A stretch of 64,000 nt of DNA from positions 434,001 to 498,000 of the forward strand of contig JACKFL010000006.1 in NCBI GenBank assembly GCA_020632495.1, read 5' to 3'. The notes under the pieces were generated by a model. It ran no database searches. It worked only from the letters and a program-made list of their open reading frames with translations, and was not told the origin of the DNA. Of this stretch, positions 35,015 through 42,699 are shown one piece after another; position 1 is the stretch's first letter, and every line of letters begins with the position of its first letter. This stretch comes from Candidatus Omnitrophota bacterium. Its GTDB lineage: Bacteria; Omnitrophota; Gorgyraeia; Zapsychrales; Zapsychraceae. The position numbers were made by a program, and so were the translations under genes.

Positions 35015-35374
35015 ATGGCCACTAATATCGGTGCGACCATCGCTAAGGTCGAAGAAAAGTACAGAAAGAAGATGCCGGAATTTCATGTCGGTGATACCGT
35101 CAAGATGCAGATTAAGGTTCAGGAAGCGGACAAGATTCGTATGCACCCGTTTGAAGGAACGATTATCCGCAAGACCGGGCGCGGCCTGAAGGCCACGTTC
35201 ACGGTCCGCAAGATATCTTTCGGTGAGGGAGTGGAGAGAAGTTTTCCGATGCATTCGCCGGTTATCGACAGCATGTTGGTTACCAGCAAGGGTATTGTTA
35301 AACGTGCCAAGCTGTACTATCTCCGTGACCGGGTCGGCAAGAAGGCCCGTGTGAAACGCAAGCAAACGCAATAA
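35015..35374 (+). CDS. rplS: 50S ribosomal protein L19
   Basis: 119 residues. The block FHVGDTVKMQIKVQEADKIR is followed by FEGTIIRKTGRGLKATFTVRKIS and GEGVERSFPMHSPVIDSM, all typical of bL19. The C-terminal basic tail ends VGKKARVKRKQTQ. L19 sits at the subunit interface. TATGGAGG gives a strong Shine-Dalgarno ahead of ATG 35015. The trmD-rplS order is nearly universal. Confidence 0.97.
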   Translation: MATNIGATIAKVEEKYRKKMPEFHVGDTVKMQIKVQEADKIRMHPFEGTIIRKTGRGLKATFTVRKISFGEGVERSFPMHSPVIDSMLVTSKGIVKRAKLYYLRDRVGKKARVKRKQTQ

Positions 35375-35429
35375 CCACAACACATTCACCACCCCCCGTT
35401 TAGACCATTCCCCTCGCGGCGGGATATTC

Positions 35430-36026
35430 ATGATCAATTTCGAGTTATCCATCAAGGATGAGGGGTTCGACCATATCGTCGGCATTGATGAAGCCGGACG
35501 CGGCCCGCTTGCCGGGCCCGTTGTGGCCAGTGCCGTTCTCGTCAAGGACTATCACTTTACCGCCAAGATTGCCGATTCCAAGAAGATCAGCGCGCGTCAG
35601 CGCGAGGCCGCTTTCCACGAGATTCTGGATAAGGCCTGCGTCGGGGTGGGCATCATCAGCGAAGCGGTGATCGACCGGATCAACATTCTCGAGGCGACCT
35701 ATTTGGCGATGAACAATGCGGCCGCCCGGGTTTTGGAAGAATCCGGACCGCAACGGACTTGTCTACTGGTCGACGGCAACCGTTTTAAAACCGATCTGCC
35801 GACACCGTTCAAGACCGTCACGGCCGGCGACAGCAAGTCTTTCAGCATCGCCTGCGCCTCAATCGTGGCCAAGGTCATCCGGGACCGGATCCTGACGGCC
35901 TATGACCAGGTGTACCCGCAGTATGGATTCAAACAGCACAAGGGATACGGGACCGCTTTGCACCGGCAGGCCATCCGGACACACGGTCCGTCGCTGATTC
36001 ACCGCCGGAGCTTCATTCATTTATGA
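35430..36026 (+). CDS. rnhB: Ribonuclease HII
   Basis: 198 residues. The first catalytic motif IVGIDEAGRGPLAGPVVASAV is at residues 17-37, with KKISARQRE following and the GDSKSFSIACASIVAKV block near residues 130-146. The C-terminal YGFKQHKGYGTALH and HRRSF are typical. It removes RNA or single ribonucleotides from RNA-DNA hybrids. It overlaps the YraN-family gene by four bases, a common pairing. Confidence 0.96.
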   Translation: MINFELSIKDEGFDHIVGIDEAGRGPLAGPVVASAVLVKDYHFTAKIADSKKISARQREAAFHEILDKACVGVGIISEAVIDRINILEATYLAMNNAAARVLEESGPQRTCLLVDGNRFKTDLPTPFKTVTAGDSKSFSIACASIVAKVIRDRILTAYDQVYPQYGFKQHKGYGTALHRQAIRTHGPSLIHRRSFIHL

Positions 36027-36400
36027 GTTCTCGGGCGCCGGTCCCCGGCAGCGGCGGCGTGGCGGAACAGTTGGCCGCGGAACGTCTTTGTCAGTCCGGC
36101 TATGTGGTGCGCGAGAAAAACTACCGCTGCCCGTTGGGCGAAATCGATATCGTCGCTGAGGACGGCGACGTGCTGTGCTTCATCGAGGTCAAGTTTCGGG
36201 CCGGAGAGCAGCAGGGGCATCCGCTGGAAGCCATCACACCGGCCAAGCGGCGGACCATCAGCTTGGTTGCGCTGCATTACCTCCAGAAATATGCTGTCGC
36301 CGAGGACGTAACCGTGAGATTTGATGCGGTGGCGGTCACTCTGGGGGAAGACAGTTGCGAGGTTGAAATCGTTCCGGGAGCATTTGAAAGTTCGATCTAA
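36023..36400 (+). CDS. UPF0102 (YraN-family) nuclease-like protein
   Basis: 125 residues. Diagnostic motifs are GVAEQLAAERLCQSGYVVREKNYRCPLGEIDIVAEDGD and CFIEVKFR. The GEID and EVK residues form a PD-(D/E)XK-like nuclease core, and the C-terminal PAKRRTISLVALHYL follows. Physiological role is unsettled; the family is sometimes linked to DNA processing. Start overlaps the rnhB stop by four bases. A 114-base AT-rich gap with a likely promoter follows. Confidence 0.92.
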   Translation: MSSRAPVPGSGGVAEQLAAERLCQSGYVVREKNYRCPLGEIDIVAEDGDVLCFIEVKFRAGEQQGHPLEAITPAKRRTISLVALHYLQKYAVAEDVTVRFDAVAVTLGEDSCEVEIVPGAFESSI

Positions 36401-36416
36401 AAAGCTGATGAAATCA

Positions 36417-36445
36417 TTGCAATGCCCCGTCGATTTCGCTAATAT
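36417..36445 (+). promoter_or_regulatory. Putative promoter of the one-carbon (cyclohydrolase-folD) operon
   Basis: TTGCAA (36417-36422), 17-base spacer, TAATAT (36440-36445), each matching four of six consensus bases. It lies in a 114-base AT-rich gap after yraN. The predicted start is near 36452, leaving a leader of about 60 bases. No clear Shine-Dalgarno precedes ATG 36515. Confidence 0.4.
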
Positions 36446-36514
36446 TAAATTTGTTGCAACACAATACCATTTCAATAATTTCCATATCCCGGCTTCGATT
36501 TATTCCAATATCCC

Positions 36515-37000
36515 ATGGCCAAGCGCTTAAAAAACCACACGCTTGATCAGTACCTGACCGTGTTGGCTAAGAAAGAACCCACCCCCGGCGGAGGTTCGGC
36601 GGCCGCAATGACTGCGGCCATGGGGGCGGCTTTGTTGGCGATGGTGACCAGGTATTCCATCGGAAAGGGTCAATCCAAAACCGTGGACAATAAGTTGCGC
36701 CGGCACCTGACCAAGGCCGAGGAACTGCGCAGGAAGCTGACGGAACTGGTCGATCGCGATGCCGAGGCCTACCAGCAGGTCGTGAAGGCCCGCGGCGAGA
36801 CAGCCGCCCGTCGCCGCGCGGCGGAACGGGCAGCGGCCAAGGTCCCCGGGGAGGTCGGCCGCTTGTGCTATCAGGCCGTACAGTTGGCGCCGTATCTGGT
36901 GGAAAAGGGCAACAAGTACTTGTTATCCGACGTCGAGATCGCGGTGGAAATGCTCAAGTCGGCATACAACTCCGCCTTGGTTCTGCAACATCATCACTAA
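36515..37000 (+). CDS. Cyclodeaminase/cyclohydrolase (FTCD C-terminal / FchA) family protein
   Basis: 161 residues, mostly helical. The hallmark EPTPGGGSAAAMTAAMGAALLAMV is at residues 21-44 and the conserved VDRDAEAYQQV near 79-89. The family includes formimidoyl-THF cyclodeaminase and FchA, a stand-alone methenyl-THF cyclohydrolase. It is immediately upstream of a folD whose cyclohydrolase residues are altered, so methenyl-THF hydrolysis is the favoured role. The protein stops at YNSALVLQHHH, about 30-40 residues short of usual members. In the +1 frame the sequence continues NIITKKT, so a frameshift near 36980 is possible but unproven. Confidence 0.82.
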   Translation: MAKRLKNHTLDQYLTVLAKKEPTPGGGSAAAMTAAMGAALLAMVTRYSIGKGQSKTVDNKLRRHLTKAEELRRKLTELVDRDAEAYQQVVKARGETAARRRAAERAAAKVPGEVGRLCYQAVQLAPYLVEKGNKYLLSDVEIAVEMLKSAYNSALVLQHHH

Positions 37001-37010
37001 AAAAACAATT

Positions 37011-37892
37011 ATGCTCGCTATGGCTCAATTACTTGACGGCAGGGCGTTGGCCAAGGACATCAAAGCAGGATTGTCCGCGCAGGTCGCGCGTTTGCACAAA
37101 GAGTTCGCACAGGTCCCGCGCATGGTCAACATAATGATCGGCAGCGACGACGGGTCCTGTGCATACGCCAATTCCCAGAAGAAAGTCGCCCAGGCGATCG
37201 GCATCGAGTACGAGCTCGTCAATTTGCCGCTGGACATCACCCAGGAACAACTCAGTGCGGAGATCAGCCGTTTCAACGCGGACCCGCAGGTCAACGGGAT
37301 CATGCTGCACAAACCCGTTCCGGAGCATATCGATTACAACAGCATCGCCAATCTTGTTCAGATTGAGAAGGACCTGGAAGGCATAAATGTGGCCAACATC
37401 GGCAAGATGCTCTTGGGCGAGACTACGATCATCCCGTGCACGCCCCAGGCGGTCATGGAGCATATCAATTCGACGGGCGTCGACATTCGCGGGAAAGAGG
37501 CCGTGATTGTCGGGGCCTCGGGGATTGTGGGAAAGCCTTTGAGTATTCTGTTGGTGGAACAGTACGCCACCGTCACGGTGTGCCACATCGCCACCAGCGA
37601 GGCCGGGCGACTGGAAGAACATGTCCGGCGTGCCGATATCCTGGTCGTGGCGGTGGGCCGTGCGCGTCTGATTCCGGGCGCATGGATCAAGGAAGGCGCC
37701 ATTGTCATCGACGTCGGCATTAATCGCGTCGAGTCCGGAATTGTCGGAGACGTCGACTTTGACGCGGCCAAGGAACGCGCCGCGTACATCACGCCCGTCC
37801 CGGGAGGCGTCGGGCCGGTGACGGTATGCATGTTGATGAAGAACGCTGTCGAGGCCTTCAAGTTGCAAAATATCAAGCGGAGAGACGCATGA
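37011..37892 (+). CDS. folD: Methylene-THF dehydrogenase FolD with altered cyclohydrolase site
   Basis: 293 residues from ATG 37011 (ATG 37020 possible). The fold is clearly FolD: CTPQAVMEH near residues 143-151, VIVGASGIVGKPLSILL for NAD(P) near 164-180, and PVPGGVGPVTVCML near the C-terminus. Folate-site residues differ. Tyr52 is kept, but the catalytic Lys56 is Gln56, Gln100 is His100 (followed by Lys), and the human Asp125 equivalent is Glu123. Substitution of Lys56 in the human enzyme is reported to abolish cyclohydrolase while sparing dehydrogenase. The 5' neighbour is a cyclohydrolase-family gene, and the 3' neighbour is a flavoprotein-like gene overlapping by four bases. Confidence 0.9.
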   Translation: MLAMAQLLDGRALAKDIKAGLSAQVARLHKEFAQVPRMVNIMIGSDDGSCAYANSQKKVAQAIGIEYELVNLPLDITQEQLSAEISRFNADPQVNGIMLHKPVPEHIDYNSIANLVQIEKDLEGINVANIGKMLLGETTIIPCTPQAVMEHINSTGVDIRGKEAVIVGASGIVGKPLSILLVEQYATVTVCHIATSEAGRLEEHVRRADILVVAVGRARLIPGAWIKEGAIVIDVGINRVESGIVGDVDFDAAKERAAYITPVPGGVGPVTVCMLMKNAVEAFKLQNIKRRDA

Positions 37893-39181
37893 ACAAACTC
37901 GTGTTGCTAGGCGGATCCGTGGCCGCTCTGCGGGCCGTGGAGATCCTGCGGGACCGGAACCGGTTACCGGATCAGGTCATCATGTTGTTGTCCGACTGCA
38001 ATACGATTGCCGCGCGCGACCGCTATCCCGACGGAATTATCAGTCAGAAGAAACCGCGGCAGCTGTGTTACCGGCCGGAGGATCAGATTATCGCCGGCGG
38101 CATCGACATCGTCAGCGATAAAGTGGCCACGCGTGTGAACGTAACACGCCGGAAGATTCACTTCGACGATCGCTCTCAAATGGATTACGACATGCTCATC
38201 ATCGCCGACACGCCCGGTCACAAGATGGACACCGTCAAAGGACATAATAAGGAAGGGGTCTTCGGCTTTATTGAACCCGGACATATGAACCGGATCGCGA
38301 CCTTGGCCGCTCTGAATGAAAGCATCACTATTCAAAGTGACCAGTGGTGGGGGATGGACCTGGCCCTGCGGTTGGGCGGCAAGGGCAAGGACGTGATCCT
38401 TTCGGTTTCCGATCGCCATCCGTTGGTGCGGGCGACCGATCAGGAATTCCGGGACGGATTAAAGGCGGTCATGAACGAACGGAATGTCAGCCTGCTGATT
38501 GATAATCCGATTGAAGAAATCCTCGGTGACAGCGATGTTAAGGCGGTCAAGATGCGCAGCGGCAAGGTGTATGCCTCCCAGGTCGTCATTCTGGACGAAG
38601 CCCGGCTTGATTTACGGATATTCAGTGAAGGGCTCGAAACGGAAGCGGAACGGATCACCGTGGACGAGTGCTACCGGACCAACATTCCGCATGTCTATGC
38701 GGTCGACTACGCGGCCCATCGCAGCGGACGGTTGTGGCAGAACTATGGGCCGCAAACGTCTATCCTTGAATATCAGGGACAGATCGTCGCGGATGTGATA
38801 TCGGAGTACGCGGAATTTCCGGCTCCACCGATTCCACAGGCCGCCTACGGTCCCGAGGAGTACCGGATTGTATCTGCCGGGCAGTTAACCGAGGGGCGGT
38901 CGGTGTCGAGCCTGTGCCGGATGGATCCGCGCGGCGGACGGTTTGTCAGGATTTTTGTCCGGGACGAAACCGTGGTCGGCGCGTTGGCGGCCGGTACGGA
39001 TATCCCGGCCGAAAGACTCTTTGCCTGTGTTGAGGGCGGTTATCCCGCGGATATGGCTTGGGATGAGTTTTCGGCGGCGATCCCGGCGGATCTGCCTGAA
39101 GAGGAGACGTCCGACGAGCCGGCGGTTGAGGTCCCGGCAGCCCATGACACGCCGTCGGTAACGGCTCAGGAGAAAGGGTAA
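37889..39181 (+). CDS. FAD/NAD-linked oxidoreductase-like protein, degenerate motifs
   Basis: 430 residues from ATG 37889, which overlaps the folD stop by four bases. The order of elements follows rubredoxin/nitrite-reductase type flavoproteins. An N-terminal LGGSVAALRAVEILRD is at residues 5-20, a YDMLIIAD segment near 97-104, a second Rossmann region near 150-180, and HVYAVDYAAHRSG near 272-284. In typical members these read GxGxAA, YDxLxxATG and YAxGDxA, so the FAD-contacting residues are eroded. A C-terminal domain (about 325-400) includes FVRIFVRDETVVGALAAG, as in that family. The last 40 residues are acidic and Pro-rich. Coupling to folD suggests electron transfer or regulation in folate metabolism; the function is not established. 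Confidence 0.65.
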   Translation: MNKLVLLGGSVAALRAVEILRDRNRLPDQVIMLLSDCNTIAARDRYPDGIISQKKPRQLCYRPEDQIIAGGIDIVSDKVATRVNVTRRKIHFDDRSQMDYDMLIIADTPGHKMDTVKGHNKEGVFGFIEPGHMNRIATLAALNESITIQSDQWWGMDLALRLGGKGKDVILSVSDRHPLVRATDQEFRDGLKAVMNERNVSLLIDNPIEEILGDSDVKAVKMRSGKVYASQVVILDEARLDLRIFSEGLETEAERITVDECYRTNIPHVYAVDYAAHRSGRLWQNYGPQTSILEYQGQIVADVISEYAEFPAPPIPQAAYGPEEYRIVSAGQLTEGRSVSSLCRMDPRGGRFVRIFVRDETVVGALAAGTDIPAERLFACVEGGYPADMAWDEFSAAIPADLPEEETSDEPAVEVPAAHDTPSVTAQEKG

Positions 39182-39211
39182 TTAGACTTGTCAAAGCAGG
39201 AATAATGTATT

Positions 39212-40057
39212 ATGCTTGTCAGGAAGAATACAAAGCCACCGAATTTGCATGCCGTTTTTATTCTTCTGTCATTCATATCTTTTGTTACCTTTCATACAGA
39301 TGTCCTAGCTGCTCCCAAACAAACCCTATACGAAAAATACCGCGATCTTGGTTATCAAGAGCAGCAGCAGGGCAATTTTAATGCGGCCTTGGCCTACTTT
39401 TCCAAAGCCGTTTCCCTGGGTATCGAGGATCCCGTCGTCTTCAATGACATGGGCGTCATTTACGAGCAACTGGGATATCTGGGCAAAGCCGAGAAATACT
39501 ACGGTAAGGCCCTGACCATTGATCCCGAGTATTTACCGGCCTACAGCAACATCGCCTATTTATATCTGAACAACGGCTTTCCGGACAAAGCGTTCCCGTA
39601 TTTCAAAAAGCGTCACGAGTTATCCTCGTTGGGAGACGTGTGGGGAGAGCGGGCCAAAGAAGAGATGCTCAAGATCAAGCCCGAGTATCATGCCTGGATT
39701 GTTCATCAAGAAGCCGAAAAACTGGACCGCGAACTTCAGCAGAAATATCACGAGGATTTCGTGGATAAGGTCAACCGCTCGTATGAACACTACCAAAAGG
39801 GAAGAACGTATCTGAAGAATGAGGAGTTAGAGGAGGCCTTGAATCAATTCAATCTGGCGTTGCGGTTGACACCGAATAATCCCAAGTTCGTGGATGCCCG
39901 CGAAGAAGTTAAGCGGGAGATATCGCGGCGCCAAATGAAGTCGCAAATGGAAAGCGCCCTGCGCCAGTTTGAAGCCGGGCATTCCTATTCGGCCAAACGC
40001 GAGCTTCAAAAACTACTCACCAATTTTCCTGACGAACCGCTTTTGAATTCAAAATAA
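39212..40057 (+). CDS. Exported TPR-repeat protein, unknown function
   Basis: 281 residues. Residues about 12-33 are hydrophobic and end DVLAAP, a likely signal peptide. At least three TPR units cover residues about 45-150 (DLGYQEQQQGNFNAALAYFSKAV, VFNDMGVIYEQLGYLGKAEKYY, AYSNIAYLYLNNGFPDKAF). Another lies near 195-230 after a charged helix. TPR arrays bind partner proteins. It stands between the one-carbon cluster and polA with short gaps on both sides (30 and 74 bases). No good Shine-Dalgarno is seen before ATG 39212, so the start is uncertain. Confidence 0.75.
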   Translation: MLVRKNTKPPNLHAVFILLSFISFVTFHTDVLAAPKQTLYEKYRDLGYQEQQQGNFNAALAYFSKAVSLGIEDPVVFNDMGVIYEQLGYLGKAEKYYGKALTIDPEYLPAYSNIAYLYLNNGFPDKAFPYFKKRHELSSLGDVWGERAKEEMLKIKPEYHAWIVHQEAEKLDRELQQKYHEDFVDKVNRSYEHYQKGRTYLKNEELEEALNQFNLALRLTPNNPKFVDAREEVKREISRRQMKSQMESALRQFEAGHSYSAKRELQKLLTNFPDEPLLNSK

Positions 40058-40131
40058 ACATCGATCATGCGACCCACATGATTCATATACCGCCTTTGAT
40101 CCGGCTGACCAATTACGCACAATGCTGATTT

Positions 40132-42699
40132 ATGAATAGGTTGTTTCTTATCGATGGGCACGCCCTGTGTTACCGTTCTTTCTTTGCGATTCGCGAATTG
40201 GTGGCCAGCAACGGCCAGGCCACCAATGCGGTCTACGGCTTCGTCAACACCCTGCGCAAAATCCTGCGGGAATTCGAGCCGCAGTTTCTAGCCGTCTGTT
40301 TCGATTCCAAGGAGCAGACCCTGCGCGAGAAAAAGTATTCCGAATACAAGATCCAGCGGCCGCAGATGCCCGAACAGCTCATCAGCCAGATCGCCATCAT
40401 CAAGGACGTGATCCGGGCCTACAACGTATCTATTTTCGAAGTGCCCGGCTATGAAGCCGATGATATTATCGCGACGCTGGCCCGGCAGGCCCATGAGAGC
40501 AAGTTGGATGTGACCATCGTGACTGAAGACAAGGATATGTTTCAACTCAGCGACTCGCGCACGGAGTTCTTCAGTGCCCGTAAAGACAAGATTCTCAAAG
40601 AGCATGATGTCAGCGACAAACTCGGCTTTGCTCCGGTCCGTATCACGGATTTCATCGCATTGGCCGGCGACAAATCGGACAATATCCCGGGGGTACAGGG
40701 AATCGGCCAGGTCACGGCAACCAAATTGATCAAAAGCTATGGAAAGTTGGAAGACATTTATGACCACATTGACGAAGTCCGCCCGGACAAGGTGCGGCAA
40801 AAGCTTGAGGCGCAACGGGACATGGCCTTCCTGAGCAAAGAACTGGCCGTGCTGGAAACGAATGTCCCGTTGGCATTCGATCTCGACGACCTCAAGGTCG
40901 GCGCTGCCGACCGGGGAACCCTGCACGAAATCTTCAAGCGGATGGAATTCCGGCGGCTCGCCGAGGAGTACGGTGACACGCAGGCTGCCGACATCGAGGT
41001 CGGGGTCCGCACGCTGAAAAGCGATAAGGATGTCCAGGAGCTGATTTTTGAGGTACGCCGGTCCGGACATTTTTCCTATCTTAATAACGAACCGGATGAC
41101 ACGATGTTCGGACAGCTGACCGTCGGAGTCGGTGAGGACACCGTCTATATCGTCGGTCACGACCGGCTCGGACAACTGCGGGAATTGTGGGAAGACCCCA
41201 CCGTCACGAAAATTACGCATAACGGCAAGGAGATGTTCAAGTTCCTGGCGCGCCAGGGAATTGAATCCGCCGGCGAAACCTTTGATACATTATTGGCCGG
41301 CTATCTGTTGGCCTTGAACAATGCTCCGGCTTCGCCGCGCGAGTTGGCGTGGACGTACTTTCACATCTCTTTACGCGGCGATCAGCTCGATTACAAGGAA
41401 GCGGCATTATTGTGCCGGCTCTTTCCGGCGCTGCGGGAGCGGCTCGAAGCTGAAGGCCTGCTGCCGCTGTACCGGGATATCGAAGTGCCCCTGTCGCGTG
41501 TCCTGTTCCTTATGGAGACGACGGGCGTCCGTCTCGATGATCAGCTGTTGCGGAAGCTGTCCGCGGATTGCCAAAAGAAGATTGAAACGCTGAGCGCGCG
41601 CCTGTTCGAGATGGCCGGTGAGGAATTCAATGTAAATTCGCCCAAACAGCTTGGCGTGATTCTCTTTGAGAAGCTGGAACTGCCGGTGATCAAACGTACC
41701 AAGACCGGCTACTCCACTGATGAAGGGGTGCTGGTGAAACTCAGCGAGATGCATGAATTCCCGTCACTGATCCTTGAGTACCGGCAATTGTCCAAATTAA
41801 AATCAACCTATCTGGATGCCCTGCCCAAACTGGTGGATCCGGTTACCCGCCGGATTCACGCCGAATTCAATCAGATCGGCGCCGAGACCGGCCGATTGAG
41901 TTCGCGGCATCCCAACCTGCAGAATATTCCGATCCGGACCGAGCTGGGCCGGCAGGTTCGCCGGGCGATCGTCCCGTCGGAAGGAATGACGCTCTTGGCG
42001 GCCGATTATTCACAGATTGAGTTGCGCATTCTGGCACACCTGTCGGGAGACGACGCCTTACTGAAGGCCTTCCTGGAAGATCAGGACATCCACCGCTACA
42101 CGGCGTCATTGATCTTCGATGTCGCCCCGGAAGAGGTGGATTATCCGAAGCGTGACACCGCCAAGCGGGTCAATTTTGGAATTGTTTACGGTATGAGCGG
42201 ATTCGGTCTCTCAAAGGACCTCGGGATTTCCCAACCCGAGGCGCAGGAATTTATCGACCGGTATTTCGAGCGTTATCCGAAGGTCAAAGATTTTATGGAC
42301 GAGCAGAAGAGGATATGCAAGGAACGCGGATATGTGGAGACCATACTTCACCGGCGGCGCTATATCCCGGAGATCGGCAGTAAGAATCCGGCGGTGCGGC
42401 AATTTGCCGAACGCCAGGCGATCAATACGCCGGTACAGGGATCGGCCGCGGATCTGATGAAGCTGGCCATGATCAAGGTGCAGGAGCAGATCGAAGCGCG
42501 GGCCTGGTCGTCCCGCATGCTGATCACCGTTCATGACGAACTGGTATTCGATGTGGACCCGGCGGAGCAGGATGAGCTCATCGCCATGGTGCGTGAGACG
42601 ATGGAACACACCATCGAGCTGGCGGTCCCGGTCAAAATCGATATGAAGAGCGGACCCAATTGGCTCGACATGGATCCGGTCAGCGAGGTGCGCGCATGA
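40132..42699 (+). CDS. polA: DNA polymerase I with inactive 3'-5' exonuclease domain
   Basis: 855 residues. The 5' nuclease domain (about 1-285) is intact: LIDGHALCYRSFFA, VPGYEADDIIATLA, TEDKDMFQL, LAGDKSDNIPGVQGIG. The 3'-5' exonuclease fold (about 300-470) has lost its acidic residues. The ExoI position reads FSYLNNEPD instead of DxE, ExoII reads NGKEMF where E. coli has NLKYD, and ExoIII lacks YxxxD. The polymerase domain is complete with DYSQIELRILAHLSG near 625, KRVNFGIVYG near 680, and VHDELVFDV near 800. It serves repair and Okazaki maturation, without proofreading. Overlaps glgA by four bases. Confidence 0.96.
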   Translation: MNRLFLIDGHALCYRSFFAIRELVASNGQATNAVYGFVNTLRKILREFEPQFLAVCFDSKEQTLREKKYSEYKIQRPQMPEQLISQIAIIKDVIRAYNVSIFEVPGYEADDIIATLARQAHESKLDVTIVTEDKDMFQLSDSRTEFFSARKDKILKEHDVSDKLGFAPVRITDFIALAGDKSDNIPGVQGIGQVTATKLIKSYGKLEDIYDHIDEVRPDKVRQKLEAQRDMAFLSKELAVLETNVPLAFDLDDLKVGAADRGTLHEIFKRMEFRRLAEEYGDTQAADIEVGVRTLKSDKDVQELIFEVRRSGHFSYLNNEPDDTMFGQLTVGVGEDTVYIVGHDRLGQLRELWEDPTVTKITHNGKEMFKFLARQGIESAGETFDTLLAGYLLALNNAPASPRELAWTYFHISLRGDQLDYKEAALLCRLFPALRERLEAEGLLPLYRDIEVPLSRVLFLMETTGVRLDDQLLRKLSADCQKKIETLSARLFEMAGEEFNVNSPKQLGVILFEKLELPVIKRTKTGYSTDEGVLVKLSEMHEFPSLILEYRQLSKLKSTYLDALPKLVDPVTRRIHAEFNQIGAETGRLSSRHPNLQNIPIRTELGRQVRRAIVPSEGMTLLAADYSQIELRILAHLSGDDALLKAFLEDQDIHRYTASLIFDVAPEEVDYPKRDTAKRVNFGIVYGMSGFGLSKDLGISQPEAQEFIDRYFERYPKVKDFMDEQKRICKERGYVETILHRRRYIPEIGSKNPAVRQFAERQAINTPVQGSAADLMKLAMIKVQEQIEARAWSSRMLITVHDELVFDVDPAEQDELIAMVRETMEHTIELAVPVKIDMKSGPNWLDMDPVSEVRA

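Noticed and set aside
36321..36530. Small + strand ORF in the yraN-cyclohydrolase gap
   Set aside because: It overlaps yraN in another frame, crosses the promoter-like region, and has no family resemblance.
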